Source: Phymatolithon calcareum (taxonomy: Eukaryota; Rhodophyta; Florideophyceae; Hapalidiales). Taken from it: DNA of 64,000 bases. Below the pieces are notes generated by a model that made no database searches, was not told where the DNA came from, and worked only from the letters and a program-made list of their open reading frames with translations. The first letter of the stretch is position 1, and every line of letters starts with the position of its first letter. Shown here in pieces: positions 11,240 to 21,548 of this stretch. The stretch is from NCBI GenBank assembly GCA_977006965.1, contig OZ345366.1:1426001-1490000 (forward strand). Reading direction: 5' to 3'. The position numbers were made by a program, and so were the translations under genes.

Positions 11240-13015
11240 TTTTTGCCAACGAAAGCTACTCATTATTAGGCTCATCAAACGCATCAAGCTCGTGGATGTG
11301 TTCAGCATGCTCAGCAAAACAGTTTCTACCTGCTGCAATGCCACATATGTTGATTGCTGCGCCATCAAGTCTACTACTTGATGAGAATACGAGGGTTAAT
11401 TCCTTGACTTGTCAGACTCTGCAGTTGTTTTGAACAGCTAAAGTAGTCATCATGCCACCTGTGGCTTACTTTTCCATTTTCAAAAGGAGTTAAGTGGATT
11501 TCAACACCGTCCTTGGAGCAAATATACCTTTTGGAGTACTGAACATCGATGATTATTGATCGAGGCAGAGTGAATCCCGGAGGACAAGGCGCCTTGTACC
11601 AGAGTATGGGGCCACAAGACGGCGCAGTACAACTGCGCTATGGGCAGTTTCACCTTCTAAAGCGTTTTGCTTCTCGCCTTCTGTCGAGGTCCCCAGATCA
11701 AGATGCAGCATTCTCTTACGTCTTCCTTAGTCTGAATTCTGTAATTCGCAACCTTTCTCCGGTTTACGGTGGATGGCGATGTAGTGCAGGAGGCCATTTT
11801 CAATTCATGGCCTCCGTTGACATACCAAAGAGATATGAACTTGGCAAAGCAGAACCAGGTCTAATAGAGACACAGTGGGTTTTTGTGATCACTAATAGCA
11901 TCGATAAAATCCAGAACGAGCGCCAACCGGTACTCAACGGACGACATAGTGCCTTGTTCACTTGGTTTCACGGTGAATGTGACGCACCGGAGGTACTCGA
12001 AGAACCTGGCTCTGGTCATGCCACTGTTTGAAAATGACGGAGCGAGGATATACTTGTTCCCCATGGTAGACTTCCATAAATCTCTTTGCGTCCAACTCCT
12101 GAGGACGAGTATTCCGAAAATCTTAGACTCCGTTCTTCCTATTCGTTTCAGCTTAGCGGATGCCTAAGCAATACTTGTTCGCAGGTGTACTCGGCGAAAT
12201 ATCGTCATGAAGGAATCGTACGGTGTGTGGAACCCGATGCCACCGTTCTCGGATAGAGCATCTCTGTTTATAGTGCGAACTTTCCAGAACTGACGGGTAT
12301 TGCTTGCCCCAATTGGACATAGAACTTGGCGCTCGAAACATTGCACTCCATGAGCAAAAGTACTCTGCTCACGGTCTGGCGCAATGACATCAAGCTCCTC
12401 TTGCGATTGTTGGTCCCAAGAACCATGCAGGGTGTAGGCGAAGGAACTAACAAGAGGGCGTTTAGAGCTCCAGTTGATTGTATATTAGATTTGTGTTGCC
12501 TTCTGTCTAGAGTGTGGTTGATACTGAACGCAAAACTCAGCGTTTGGCGAAGAAGATGTTCGACCGCCACTACTGTAAGCCGGCGTTCGAGGTACAGAAT
12601 ATTGCCTGCTGGAACTCGATACAGGCATTCGAGAGGAACAAGCGCCTTTGTCAGCCTTCCCTGGCTTGACGTTAACATTCTTGATAGTCTTAATCTTAGT
12701 CTTTTCGCTTGGTTTCTGAACAAGGATCCATTTCACGCGAAGTGACGTGCTCGAGCGACCCTTGATTTCATCAACGTGCACCTCTTGAACCGTGCCGTTC
12801 ACCTTTTTTGAACTAGAAAACGCTCCGTATAGTCGGCAGCACTGTGCAGGACTTGTCACTGATGTTGCTTTGGTGCGTGCGGCTGCACCGACCACTCGGT
12901 GCGGGTCTTTTTCTCGAGGCATGGCAGATGTGTTTTTCCTGGGTGACCAGCAGATTTTCGTTCCTACCGGCGAACGACGGGGTTTTAAGGTAGTAAAAGG
13001 GGTACTCCGCACCAA
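11240..13015 (-). pseudogene. PiggyBac-type (DDE_Tnp_1_7) transposase, broken, left arm
   Basis: This is the decayed transposase of the left arm. An intact first segment runs from 13015 to 12485 with MPREKDPHRVVGAAARTKA and a basic KTKIKTIKNVNVKPGKA tract. Broken frames then give QFWKVRTINRDALSENGGIG (about 12290), KYILAPSFSNSGMTRARFFE and YRLALVLDFIDAISDHK (12064-11861). Further frames give RKPEKGCELQNSD (about 11775-11740) and a GTRRLVLRDSLCL stretch near 11600. The order and spacing match the piggyBac transposase N-terminal half and DDE core (RKPE-GCE, then GTxRxVxxDS). Several stops and frameshifts make it inactive. The left arm keeps the DDE-core region that the right arm has lost. Confidence 0.75.
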
Positions 13016-13208
13016 GAAGAAAAGGTCGCCTTTCCGAATCTGGCGCTCAAAATCAGTTCCGCTTTTTTTTCATAAACTTTTTCGAGATTTTAAATCCACC
13101 CTCAATTGAGGGAATTTCCCTCAATTGAGGGTGGATTTAAAAGCTCAAAAACGTTTGTGAAAAGAATGCGGAACAGTTTTTTAGCGCCAGATTCGAAAAG
13201 CGGACCTT

Positions 13209-14640
13209 TTGTTCTTGGTGGGGAGTACCCCTTTTACTACCTTAAAACCGCGTCGTTCGCCGGTAGGAACGAAAATCTGTTGGTCACTCAGAAAAAACAC
13301 ATCTGCCATGCCTCGAGAAAAAGACCCGCGCCGAGTGGTCGGTGCAGCCGTACACACCAAAGCAACATCATTAACAAGTCTCGCAGAGTGCTGCCGACTA
13401 TACGGAGCTTTTTACAAGTCAAAAAAGGTTAACGGCACTGTTCAAGAGGTGCACGTTGATGAAATCAGGGTCGCTCGAACACGTCACTTCGCTCGAAATG
13501 GGTCCTTGTTCAGAAACCAATCGAGAAGACTAAGATTAAGACTATCAAGATTGTTAATGTCAAGGCAGGGAAGGCTGAAGAAGGCGCTCATTCCTCTCGA
13601 ATGGTTGTATCGAGTCCCAGCAGGCAAAATTCTGTACCTCGAACGCCGGCTTACAGTACTCGCGGTCGAACATCTTCTTCGCCAAACGCCGAGTTCCCCG
13701 TTCAGTATGAACCACACTCTCGACAGAAGGCAACGCAAACCTACCATACAGTCAACGGGAGCTCTGAACGCCCTCTTGCGGGCTCTCTCGCCTACAACCT
13801 GCATGGTTCTTGGGAAAATAATGGCAAGAGGAGCTTGATATCATTGCACGAGACTGTGCGCAGAGTATATTTGCTCATGAAGTGCCACGGTTCGAGCGCC
13901 AAGTTCTATCTCCAGTTGGGGGAAGGATTCCCGGTCAGTTCTGGAAAGTTCGCACTATAAACGGAGAAGTTATATCCGAGAATGGTGGCATCGGGTTCCA
14001 CACACCGTACGATTCCTTCATGACTATGTTTCGCCGAGTGCACCTGCGAACAATTCTTGCTTTGGCATCCGCTAAGCTGAAACGAATAGGAACAATGGAG
14101 GCTAAGATATTCGGAATACTCGTCCTCATGAGTTGGGCGCAAAGAGATTTATGGAAGTCTTCCATGGGGAACAAGTATATCCTCGCTCCTTCATTTTCAA
14201 ACAGTGGGATGACCACAGCCAGATTCTCCGAGTACCTCCTGTGCGTCACATTCACGGTGTAACCAAGTGAACAAGGGACTATGTTGTCCGTACAGTATCG
14301 GTAGGCGCTCGTTCAGCAAGGCGCCATGTCCCCCCGGATTCATTTTGCCTCGCGCAATATTCATCGATGTTCTTTGCTCCAAGGGCGGTGTTGAAACCCA
14401 CTTAACTCCCCCGAAGATAGAAAGTAAGCCACAAGTGGCATGATGACTACTTTAGCGGTTCAAAACAACTGCAGAGTCTGACAAGTCAAGGAATTAACCC
14501 TCGTGTTCTCATCATGTTATGGACTTGCTGGCGCCGCAATCAACATATGTGGCACTTCAACTGGTAGAAACTGTTTTGCTAAGCATGTTGAACACATCCA
14601 TGAGCTTGATGCGTTTGATGAGCCTAATAATGAGTAGCTT
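13209..14640 (+). pseudogene. PiggyBac-type transposase, broken, right arm
   Basis: This is the mirror-image copy of the left-arm gene. It opens with MPREKDPRRVVGAAVHTKAT, then shifts frame near 13465. The proper frame continues with KIVNVKAGKAEEGAHSSR, and near 13882-14262 comes the well-preserved stretch from QFWKVRTINGEVISENGG through KIFGILVLMSWAQRDLW to KYILAPSFSNSGM and ARFSEYL. Compared with the left arm, about 330 bp is missing around 14290, removing most of the DDE core. The copy therefore cannot encode a full transposase. Confidence 0.72.
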
Positions 14641-14730
14641 TCGTTGGCAAAAAATAAATGATTCTCATTCCCTCAATTGAGGGAAAAGTGCCCCTCAATT
14701 GAGGGAAAATTCCCGTCACATAGACACTAG

Positions 14731-16009
14731 TGTCTAGTTTACTGAAATTTTCCCTCAATTGAGGGGCACTTTTCTCTCAATTGGGGAACGAGAATTTTTC
14801 AATTTTTGCGCATGAAAGCTACTCAATATCGAGCACATCAAAAGCGCCAAGCTCATGGAAGTCTTCAACAAGTCAGGATATACTTGTTCAGCCTGGAAGT
14901 CTTCCAAAAATCGCTCTTAGCGCCAAACTCAAATCTTGTCATGAGCACGAGTATTCCGAAAAACTTAACCAGTTCTGTCACTGTAGTCTCTTTTCCCCCG
15001 ATTCGTTTCAGCTTCGCGGACGTCTATGCAGCTATTTTTCAAAGGTGAACTTGTGGAAACCTGGTCAAAAAGCAATCACAGGGCGTGTGAAGCCCAATCT
15101 CACCATTTTCCGATATGAAATCTCCATTTGGAGTGCGAACTGTCCAGAACTGACTCGGAATTCGTCCCCCAATCTGTTATATATCTTGTCACTCGTACTG
15201 TGGCACCCCATGAGCAATTACTTTGGGGTTTGCGGTCGGGTGTGATTACATCAATTTCCTCGTGCGACGCCTGGTCCCAAAAGCCATGCAAGGCGTAGGC
15301 GATAGATCCTGGAATAGGGCATTCTTAGCTTCTGACGGTTGGATCGAAGCTTGTGTTCCCCTTTGGGGAGCTTCTGTTTGCGACTGCCGAGAATAAACTG
15401 GCGTTTGGCGAAGAAGACTGGCGACCACGAGTACTGTAAGCCGGATTATGTGGCGCAAAGTTTTGCGGGCTGCGACTCGATACAAGCAGTTGAGAGGAAG
15501 CAGCACCTTCGCTAGCCTTTCCTGCCTTGACGTTAACAATCTTGTGTGTCTTAATCTTAGTCTTCTCGGTCGGTTTGTGAACCAGGATCCATTTCACGCG
15601 AAGCGACGTGCTTGCGCGACCATTGATTTCATTCAAGAGTACCTCCAGAACCGTACTGTTCACCTTTTTTGACTTGGAAAAGGCTCCATAAAGCCTGTAA
15701 CACTCTGCGAAACTGGTCACCGATGTTGCCTTAGTGTGTACAGATGCGCCTACCACTCGGCGCGGGTCTTTTTCTCGTGACATGGCACGTCCGCTTCTTC
15801 TAACTGAAAATTGTAATTTCGTTCCTACCGCCGAACGACGCCCATTTAAGGCCGTAGTTTGGGTACTCCTCAGGCAGAACACAAGCCCGCCTTCCCAAAG
15901 TTGGCGCGAACTTTCTGTTTCGCATTCTTTCTACATACTTTTTTGAGCTTTCAAAAAGCCCCTCAATTGAGGGATTTATCCTCAATTGAGGTGGTTAGTA
16001 AAATAGACA
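14731..16009. mobile_element. Single-unit piggyBac-like element, internally deleted
   Basis: The ends read TGTCTAGTTTACTG (left, after CTAG 14727-14730) and, on the other strand, TGTCTATTTTACTAACC (right, before CTAG 16010-16013). The left CTAG is shared with the preceding element, so the two abut exactly. Subterminal CCCTCAATTGAGGG palindromes lie at 14752 and 15960, with degraded second copies beside them. The 1.28-kb unit holds a minus-strand transposase remnant with an open N-terminal part (15882-15325, about 185 codons, containing MSREKDPRRVVGASVHTKA). Downstream, scattered matches such as QFWTVRTPNGDFISENGEIG (about 15150) are followed by stops. It lacks the DDE core, so it is non-autonomous. 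Confidence 0.8.
15325..15882 (-). pseudogene. PiggyBac-type transposase N-terminal remnant
   Basis: This 185-codon open frame matches the N-terminal segments of the transposase relics in the neighbouring element and at 38 kb (VVGAxVHTKAxSVTxxAEC, then KIVNVKAG). The segment precedes the recognisable piggyBac domain and may be a host-specific DNA- or chromatin-binding N-terminus; that is inference. The rest of the gene is interrupted downstream. Confidence 0.6.
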
Positions 16010-16795
16010 CTAGACACGGTACGTGCATGTGGAGCAGGAAGCACAGCTTCCCAGCTTGCTGACGTCGCTGACGCACACAGGGCTTCACACATCCCGGCTG
16101 TACAAACGCTGCAGTCGCTTTCGTGCTTTTGTGTCCCTATGTACTATACGGTACCTTACAAGCCTCATTTGTGAATACAAGGGTGCTACGCTGTGTGCGC
16201 TTATGGCTTCCTTCGCATCGAAGTGCACCTACCATGGATGGCCATTCTCCACAGCCCTCGTTTATTTGAATGCCTGCTACTGGCACTCCTTGCTTCTCCA
16301 GGGCGGAACAGGAAGCATGGCCCAAAGTGTGGCACACAAGTTTTTGTTTGTCATTTCGTTGCATTCCGTGATGTCCATTTTTGCATGGCGCGCTTCGATC
16401 AAAGCGCTGTTTGTCCTCACGGTTAGAAGGTTCGGCGATGACGTGAAATCTCTCAAATAAAAAACGAAAGACATTGAATTCTTTCCTGTTCCACAGTCAA
16501 GTCATCTAGGTCTCTTTCGACTTTTGTACGGTCTTGGTGGTACTTCTCCGTACCGACAATCCATTTTAAAAAGCCCTGGCGTCGCCTTGGAGATGCAGTC
16601 CCAAGCCTAGTTCGGTCGGAAATAATCGCCTCGAAAGTTGACAGTACGGCCGCTGTCACACTATCGTTTTTTATCCAGCGTGCTTCTTCATGCGTCGCGA
16701 CGCACGCGATTGTTGCGGCCTTCATCAGAGAGTGGGTGACATCATATATATAATTAGTGCTTCATTGAAATATATTTCACGGGAGCAATAATAAT

Positions 16796-16944
16796 CGCAA
16801 TCTAATTGCAACACAACGCCCTGTAGAGCTGACTACAATAATAATTATTGTCGTCAGCTCTACAGCGTAATTATTATTGTCATCAGCCTCGTCATGTCGG
16901 CAGAGTAATTATACGCGTTGTGTTGCAATTAGAGCGAGATTGCG
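16796..16944. repeat. MITE-like nested inverted repeat
   Basis: Outer arms CGCAATCTAATTGCAACACA (extending to CGC at 16819) and, inverted, GCGTTGTGTTGCAATTAGAG followed by CGAGATTGCG (16915-16944) are complementary apart from a short insertion. Inside lies a near-perfect 45-bp palindrome at 16821-16865 (CTGTAGAGCTGAC arms around an AT-rich centre). I could not identify a target-site duplication, so the superfamily is open. Confidence 0.7.
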
Positions 16945-17115
16945 TAGAACCGGATTAGGGTTGCTTCCGTTCTTGTCGCTGATTGAGCAGCGCAGTTGCA
17001 CAGGACGATCGCACTTTGCTTCTGAAAAAATCTAGATATTCCGTTTACGTGACGGTTTTTCTGCAGTGTGTGACATGCTCCGTAAACCTCGCATATCATA
17101 CTGTAGGACAGCTGT

Positions 17116-17212
17116 ACTTGTGCAGCAGCACTTTTTGAAAAGCAAAGTTCTCATAATAATATTATGTTTTGCCGAAAGAACTCTGCTTTTCAAAAAATGC
17201 TGCAGCACAAGT
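17116..17212. repeat. 97-bp hairpin repeat with 36-bp stem
   Basis: The left arm at 17116-17151 (ACTTGTGCAGCAGCACTTTT...) and the right arm ending at 17212 (...AAATGCTGCAGCACAAGT) pair almost completely over about 36 bp, with an AT-rich loop containing ATAATAATATTAT. It could be a small MITE or a transcribed hairpin RNA precursor; sequence alone does not separate these. Confidence 0.7.
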
Positions 17213-17820
17213 TCATATCATATATTTTATCTGTTTTGCTGCAGGAACTCTGCATGTCAAGCCGCAAATGAACCTATGATAGTTCGATCTTTTCTGTAAT
17301 GTTCTAATCCATTTGGCGGCGTGACGAGTATTGACGCGTCAGGAAAATATCATACATGAAATGCCACCTAAGTCGTGTCGTCCAATTACATGAAAGAACG
17401 AGACGGACCACCCAATCAAAAGAGAATTTCCGTTACATTTCGTTTAGGGCTTGTGATCAGCGTCGGGAATGTGACTTGCATGCTCCGGTGTGTCTGCAAG
17501 GAGGCAACGAGGGTTCTCGCACACTCTCATTAAATTTTCAAAAATCACGATTCCTGAGCTTTTCCTCCGATTGTCACACAAGATCCGCAGATCAGCTCTC
17601 CTGCCGTTTCAGAACATACGATTGATATCAAAAAGACGCCAATTTTTTGCATTACGTGTCATCACCGTCCTAAATTTATTTGTTTTTATCCTCGCTGGTG
17701 CTCTATCATGCGCCACTTGCGGTCACGCGTATATTTTGCTACAAAAAAATGGGTCAAAAGGCCGCCAATTGCTAATATTACACTGCTCGTCACCTTCCCG
17801 CTTGCTCACATAACCACTAT

Positions 17821-18096
17821 TTAATCCGACCGTGCGTGCCCTCATTGGGGGCACACCGTCAACTGCTAGGTAGTCCGCTCCCTCCCGCCAAATCCATTTG
17901 CATCCTTTCATCCTTTCTCTCGCCCGCCGGCTACCCGCCGTATAATAATTTCCCTTCGTCCCACCTACTGTATAATTCCCCATCCCCCATCCCCCATCCC
18001 CTCCCTCCTCCCCTCTCAAGCACACTTCCACCCGCGCGCGCCTGTCGCAGGAACAACACATTTACGAATACATCCAACTGACCAGAAGATCCAAAA
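17821..18096 (+). promoter_or_regulatory. Pyrimidine-rich 5' flank with TATA-like boxes
   Basis: The 275 bases before the ATG at 18097 are strongly C/T-biased on the plus strand, with repeated CCCATCC units near 17979-18002. Two similar AT-rich boxes, gtataataatttccc (about 17939) and gtataattcccc (about 17969), could serve as TATA-like elements. The skew starts and stops sharply, as expected for a promoter and 5' leader, but no factor site is identified. Confidence 0.35.
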
Positions 18097-18729
18097 ATGG
18101 CAACCGGTGCTACCGCAGGAGTGAAACGTTCCCGCAGCGATGTGCCTGTCTATTGCGCCCATCTGACGCAGAAGCGCAAACGCTCGCTCCTGCCGCGCGT
18201 GACCGATGTATCCGCCATGCTCAAGTCTGACATTCACGGCTTTCAGCGTTTCGAAACGCGCTTAAACGTGCTGAACAATCTCGGCATGCAGCCGTCAACC
18301 GTCGCACATTTGCTCCGTTTGGTCAGTGCCGATGTGAACGCTTTACTTGCGCTTGTCGACCTGAATGCATATCAGACGAACGTGATGTGTGTGCTTGCAG
18401 ACTTTACGACACGCGGGGCGTCCATTACGGCGCTTAATATCACATCGCATTCGTATTGTATGAACGACAAGTATCAGGTGGCACGTTCGTTCATTTCGGC
18501 GAATGAGAAACATGCGAGTGCTTGCGAGGTGCTCAAGTTTGTTATTCAGCATGTGTTTGCGCAGGAGAATTCCGCGTCGATTCGTGTCCTCTCTGGAGGC
18601 GGCGTGAGGGATATATTGGTTGCTGATTGGAACAGAACTTATAAGATTTTTAATTCGGAGCAAACGCCAAATTTGATGTTCATCACGGCTGAAAGTGGAC
18701 GCACTTTCTTGCTCCCGTTTGCTGCTTAA
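18097..18729 (+). CDS. Unrecognised 210-aa protein
   Basis: This is a single clean open frame with GC-rich coding character and a tailored 5' flank, so I consider it a real gene, but I do not recognise the family. The N-terminus is basic with a bipartite nuclear-signal-like stretch (KRSRSDVP, then QKRKRSLLPR). The middle is alpha-helical and Leu/Val-rich (TVAHLLRLVSADVNALLALV). The C-terminal half, from about residue 130, alternates hydrophobic strands (IRVLSGGGVRDILVADW, NLMFITAESGRTFLLPF). There is no signal peptide or membrane segment. It is convergent with DBT, whose stop codon lies 466 bp downstream. A nuclear role is only a guess from the basic N-terminus. Confidence 0.75.
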   Translation: MATGATAGVKRSRSDVPVYCAHLTQKRKRSLLPRVTDVSAMLKSDIHGFQRFETRLNVLNNLGMQPSTVAHLLRLVSADVNALLALVDLNAYQTNVMCVLADFTTRGASITALNITSHSYCMNDKYQVARSFISANEKHASACEVLKFVIQHVFAQENSASIRVLSGGGVRDILVADWNRTYKIFNSEQTPNLMFITAESGRTFLLPFAA

Positions 18730-19194
18730 CTTTGAACTTTTTGCTTGTTAGGTTGATTGGTCTTCTCCTTTTCTTGTGCAAATGCATGGACTGCGTCCTG
18801 CTCTGTAAATACTTGCGCCAATTGAGAGTCATTTTTTCTATTCTGCACTGAAATGACTACGGTACATGAATCAGCTAGGTAGCTGTTTCTGTCCGCCCGC
18901 CCTGTCAGATAATATGCAGCCTTCAGTGCATGGAACCACACCCTGTTTCAAGCACTGTACAATCGTCGCTGCGCCCGCAGCAAAAGCGAGCGTAGTCTGT
19001 TGCACGCGTTGCCTGACCAAATTGATTTGCTTGGCGATAGCAAGCTTCCCAAACCGTTCAAAACCGCTCGCGAGAGTGGTGGCATTAAAACGCAAAGCAA
19101 TCCTCACTCCCAAACGTAATTGCCAAACCCCGAGCGCAGCAGCGAAGCGCACTGTGGCACAAACGTACCCAGTATCATCTCCACACCTTCTCAT

Positions 19195-20755
19195 TTACTT
19201 GAGATACATAAGCATTCGTTCAGGATGCTCAATAAAGTTCTTCCAAGCATTACTAAACTTCGCCATGGTAGCCCCATCAACAACGCGATGATCCGCCGCC
19301 CAAGTAACGTTCAATATGCTTGCTTTAACCACGCTTCCATCCTCCATAATCCTCGGCACATTCCTCCATTTTCCAATAGCCCCAATAGCCACCTGCGGCA
19401 CCATAATAACCGGCGCCGTATACGTACCCCCAATAGACCCGATATTGGAAAGTGCAAAAGTCCCACCTTCAAACTCACATCGGTCAAACTTTCCGCTCTG
19501 CGCACATCGACCAAGTCGCTCCAGTTCCGCCGCAATCTCCACCAACGACAGCGACTGCACGCCCTTTATGTTCGGCACAGCAAGCCCGGCGACAGTGTCC
19601 ATCGCCACCGAAATGTTGTGCGATTTATGATAATGCAGATGCTCGCAGTCGGCGCTCATACTGGCGTTGAGAAGCGGGAATTGAAAAAGAGAGAGTGAGG
19701 CAGCCTTGATGAAGAAGGGCATTGGCGAAATACGAGACGTGCCGGATTCTAACGATATACGCTTGAAGTCTTGTTGCATGAGGAGTAATTTGTCGACGCA
19801 GATCTCCTCGCCGAGACCGAGATGTGGAACGGAAGTCGCCGCCGTCATTGAGCGCACCATTACGCGACGCAGACCGCGCACAGGCTCGGTGCGGATTGCG
19901 TCTGGAAGTCCGGCTATGTCGAGCGTTGCGGTTGGGGGTGATTGTGTTTCGAGATTTGTCGTGACGGCCGACAATGCTTCTTGCGACTGTGCATGCAGCC
20001 GGACGTCCTCTTCTGTGATACGTCCGTCCGGACCGCTGGCGAAACGAAAAGGATTTCGACAATGGTCAGTAGGTTGTATGAAGGATGCTGTGATATTGCC
20101 GTGATATGAAATGACTTACCTTCCGGGAACTTCCGTGAGCAAAACGCCAAGTTCTTTCGCGATACGACGCACAACGGGCGTTGCAAGCGGCTTTCCGCTT
20201 GTCTGCGGGACTGTCCCCGCTTCATCATCTTCTTCGTTCGCATTCGTACTCTCCGTCGCGTCCACAGGCTCACTTGCTGCCTTTTGCGCCTCCGACTCCA
20301 CATTATCTTGACCCGTTTGCATATCCGCCTGTTCCGAAACAATGAAGCACTATGGAAGGAAATTGTCGACAAAACAAGATATCTACAGTCAGGGCTGAAT
20401 CGCTACCCGCTGGAGTCCGGAAGGGCCGAGAAAATCCTACCAGTGGCTGTCCGACTTTCGCAATATCTCCCTCACTGTAGCGCAGTTCATCGACAACGCC
20501 GTCATATCTAGACGTGATTTCAACAGTCGCCTTATCGCTCTGCACCTCGACTAGCGGCTGGAACTGCTTAACAGCATCGCCCTTTTTCACGTGCCATTGC
20601 ATAACTTCCACTTCAGCTATTCCTTCGCCGATGTCCGCCAGCAGGAATGGCACCCTTGATGCGGCGGTCGCCAACGCTCGCCATGGATGCAATGACACGC
20701 TAGCGATTGCCGGCGCCCGGTGCAAGAGACGGAGACATGCGCGAGCGGCGTACAT
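19195..20755 (-). CDS. DBT: Branched-chain 2-oxoacid dehydrogenase E2 (dihydrolipoyl acyltransferase), two introns
   Basis: This is the E2 core of the mitochondrial branched-chain 2-oxoacid dehydrogenase complex; it transfers the acyl group from lipoyl-lysine to CoA in Val/Leu/Ile breakdown. I read three exons: 20755-20441, 20328-20120 and 20035-19195, joined by GT-AG introns (donors GTAGGA and GTAAGT, acceptors AACAG and GCCAG). They give 454 aa in frame. After a mitochondrial presequence (about 1-34) comes the lipoyl domain with K75 in [11 protein letters not shown]. An acidic linker follows, then the E3-binding domain (about 152-188: [24 protein letters not shown]) and the acyltransferase domain. 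The catalytic motif is DHRVVDG (H424, D428). The lipoyl domain ([22 protein letters not shown]) is typical of branched-chain rather than pyruvate E2. This is one of only two spliced genes seen. Confidence 0.93.
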
Positions 20756-21182
20756 TGCGCACTGCGACTAGTACGCCGATGCTGACTCAATGGGCATTTT
20801 GTAATGGCAAGTATTTAATGCACTGGACGGGAGATGGGGAAGTGGAGGGGATGTGATGTGGAAGAAGGTGGGTGAAGTGGAAGTTCGGAAGCCGATGTCG
20901 AGATGTGTGTGACAGCTGTCCTTATTTTGAGGGGTTCTGTTCCTTTGCGGATATTGCCCACTTTTTATTTTGTCGCCAAGGAGGGAATGCTGCTTAGAAG
21001 GGGCCCGCTTCGCTTTTTGAAAAAATGTCACAAGTAGACATCGTCCAGTATCGAGGCTTGATATTCTCTCTGTGCCATCATGGGAAAGAAAAAGGATATC
21101 AACAATGTTACGAAAAAACGACAAATACTATACACCCTACCAACTCAATATATAAAACTCGCTAACCCTTCCCCAATTCCCC
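20756..21182. other. Interval between DBT and TAF13
   Basis: This 427-bp stretch lies between the 3' end of TAF13 and the 5' end of DBT, both on the minus strand. It must contain the DBT promoter and the TAF13 3' UTR. I see no distinct motif. Confidence 0.5.
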
Positions 21183-21548
21183 CTATGGTGCATCCTTTGC
21201 CATATTCTCGGCATCGACTTTTGTCGCCTTGTTAATTTCCGCCTTCATTTCCAACAAATACCTCACCCTCTGTAGTTTCCGTCGGTCTTTGCGGATGATG
21301 AACTTGATGTCCGTCACATCTGGTCGGTCTCTCCGGTACGTATTCGCCACCTCAGTTGACTTTTCCACAACGGATGTAATGTATCCCAAAACAAGCTCTT
21401 CCATCAGACGCACACTATCCGCACGCGGCACCTGTTCATCACCAAACCCGAACATCATGGAGCGCAACTCGGCAGAGAAAATTCGCGGCAGAGTCAGACG
21501 ACGCTCGCCAGCTTCCTTCGGGGCTGCGGTGCCTTCATTGCTGGCCAT
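21183..21548 (-). CDS. TAF13: TFIID subunit TAF13
   Basis: TAF13 is a histone-fold subunit of the general transcription factor TFIID and pairs with TAF11. The 121-aa product has a short tail, then the histone fold (about 18-105): FSAELRSMMFGFGDEQVP, SVRLMEELVLGYITSVV, and the loop and helix DRPDVTDIKFIIRKDRRKLQR, followed by RYLLEMKAEINKA. FGFGD and FxIRKDxRK are family hallmarks. An upstream in-frame ATG at 21650 exists, but the ATG at 21548 gives normal family length. The gene is divergent from ELG1, with about 580 bp between start codons, so the two may share a promoter region containing E2F sites nearer ELG1. Confidence 0.93.
   Translation of the reverse strand: MASNEGTAAPKEAGERRLTLPRIFSAELRSMMFGFGDEQVPRADSVRLMEELVLGYITSVVEKSTEVANTYRRDRPDVTDIKFIIRKDRRKLQRVRYLLEMKAEINKATKVDAENMAKDAP

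Larger units (their letters stand above)
11167..14726. mobile_element. Inverted-dimer piggyBac-like transposon (giant palindrome)
   Basis: Both outer ends read CTAG-TGTCTATGTGACGGG inward, with CTAG at 11163-11166 and 14727-14730. The two halves are inverted copies of one element joined near 13115, where two CCCTCAATTGAGGG palindromes (13099-13112 and 13118-13131) meet. The arms are about 1.95 kb (left) and 1.6 kb (right) and look roughly 90% identical near the centre. Each arm carries a broken transposase gene reading outward from the centre. Subterminal CCCTCAATTGAGGG palindromes lie at 11188, 11210, 14670 and 14692. The inner joint lacks the TGTCTA terminus present on the single-unit element next door, so the joint lost its ends. 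Confidence 0.85.
16014..18096. other. Interval with two inverted-repeat elements and a promoter-like tract
   Basis: No gene is supported here. The interval holds a MITE-like element (16796-16944), a hairpin repeat (17116-17212) and a pyrimidine-rich tract just upstream of the gene at 18097. Minus-strand frames between 16137 and 16725 look weakly protein-like but carry no family signature. Confidence 0.5.

Noticed and set aside
16137-16725. Minus-strand frames resembling the C-terminal zinc region of SLX1 nuclease (CHTLGHASC, CGEWPSMV).
   Set aside because: The cysteine/histidine spacing does not fit the full pattern, no GIY-YIG nuclease part is present, and the frames are broken.
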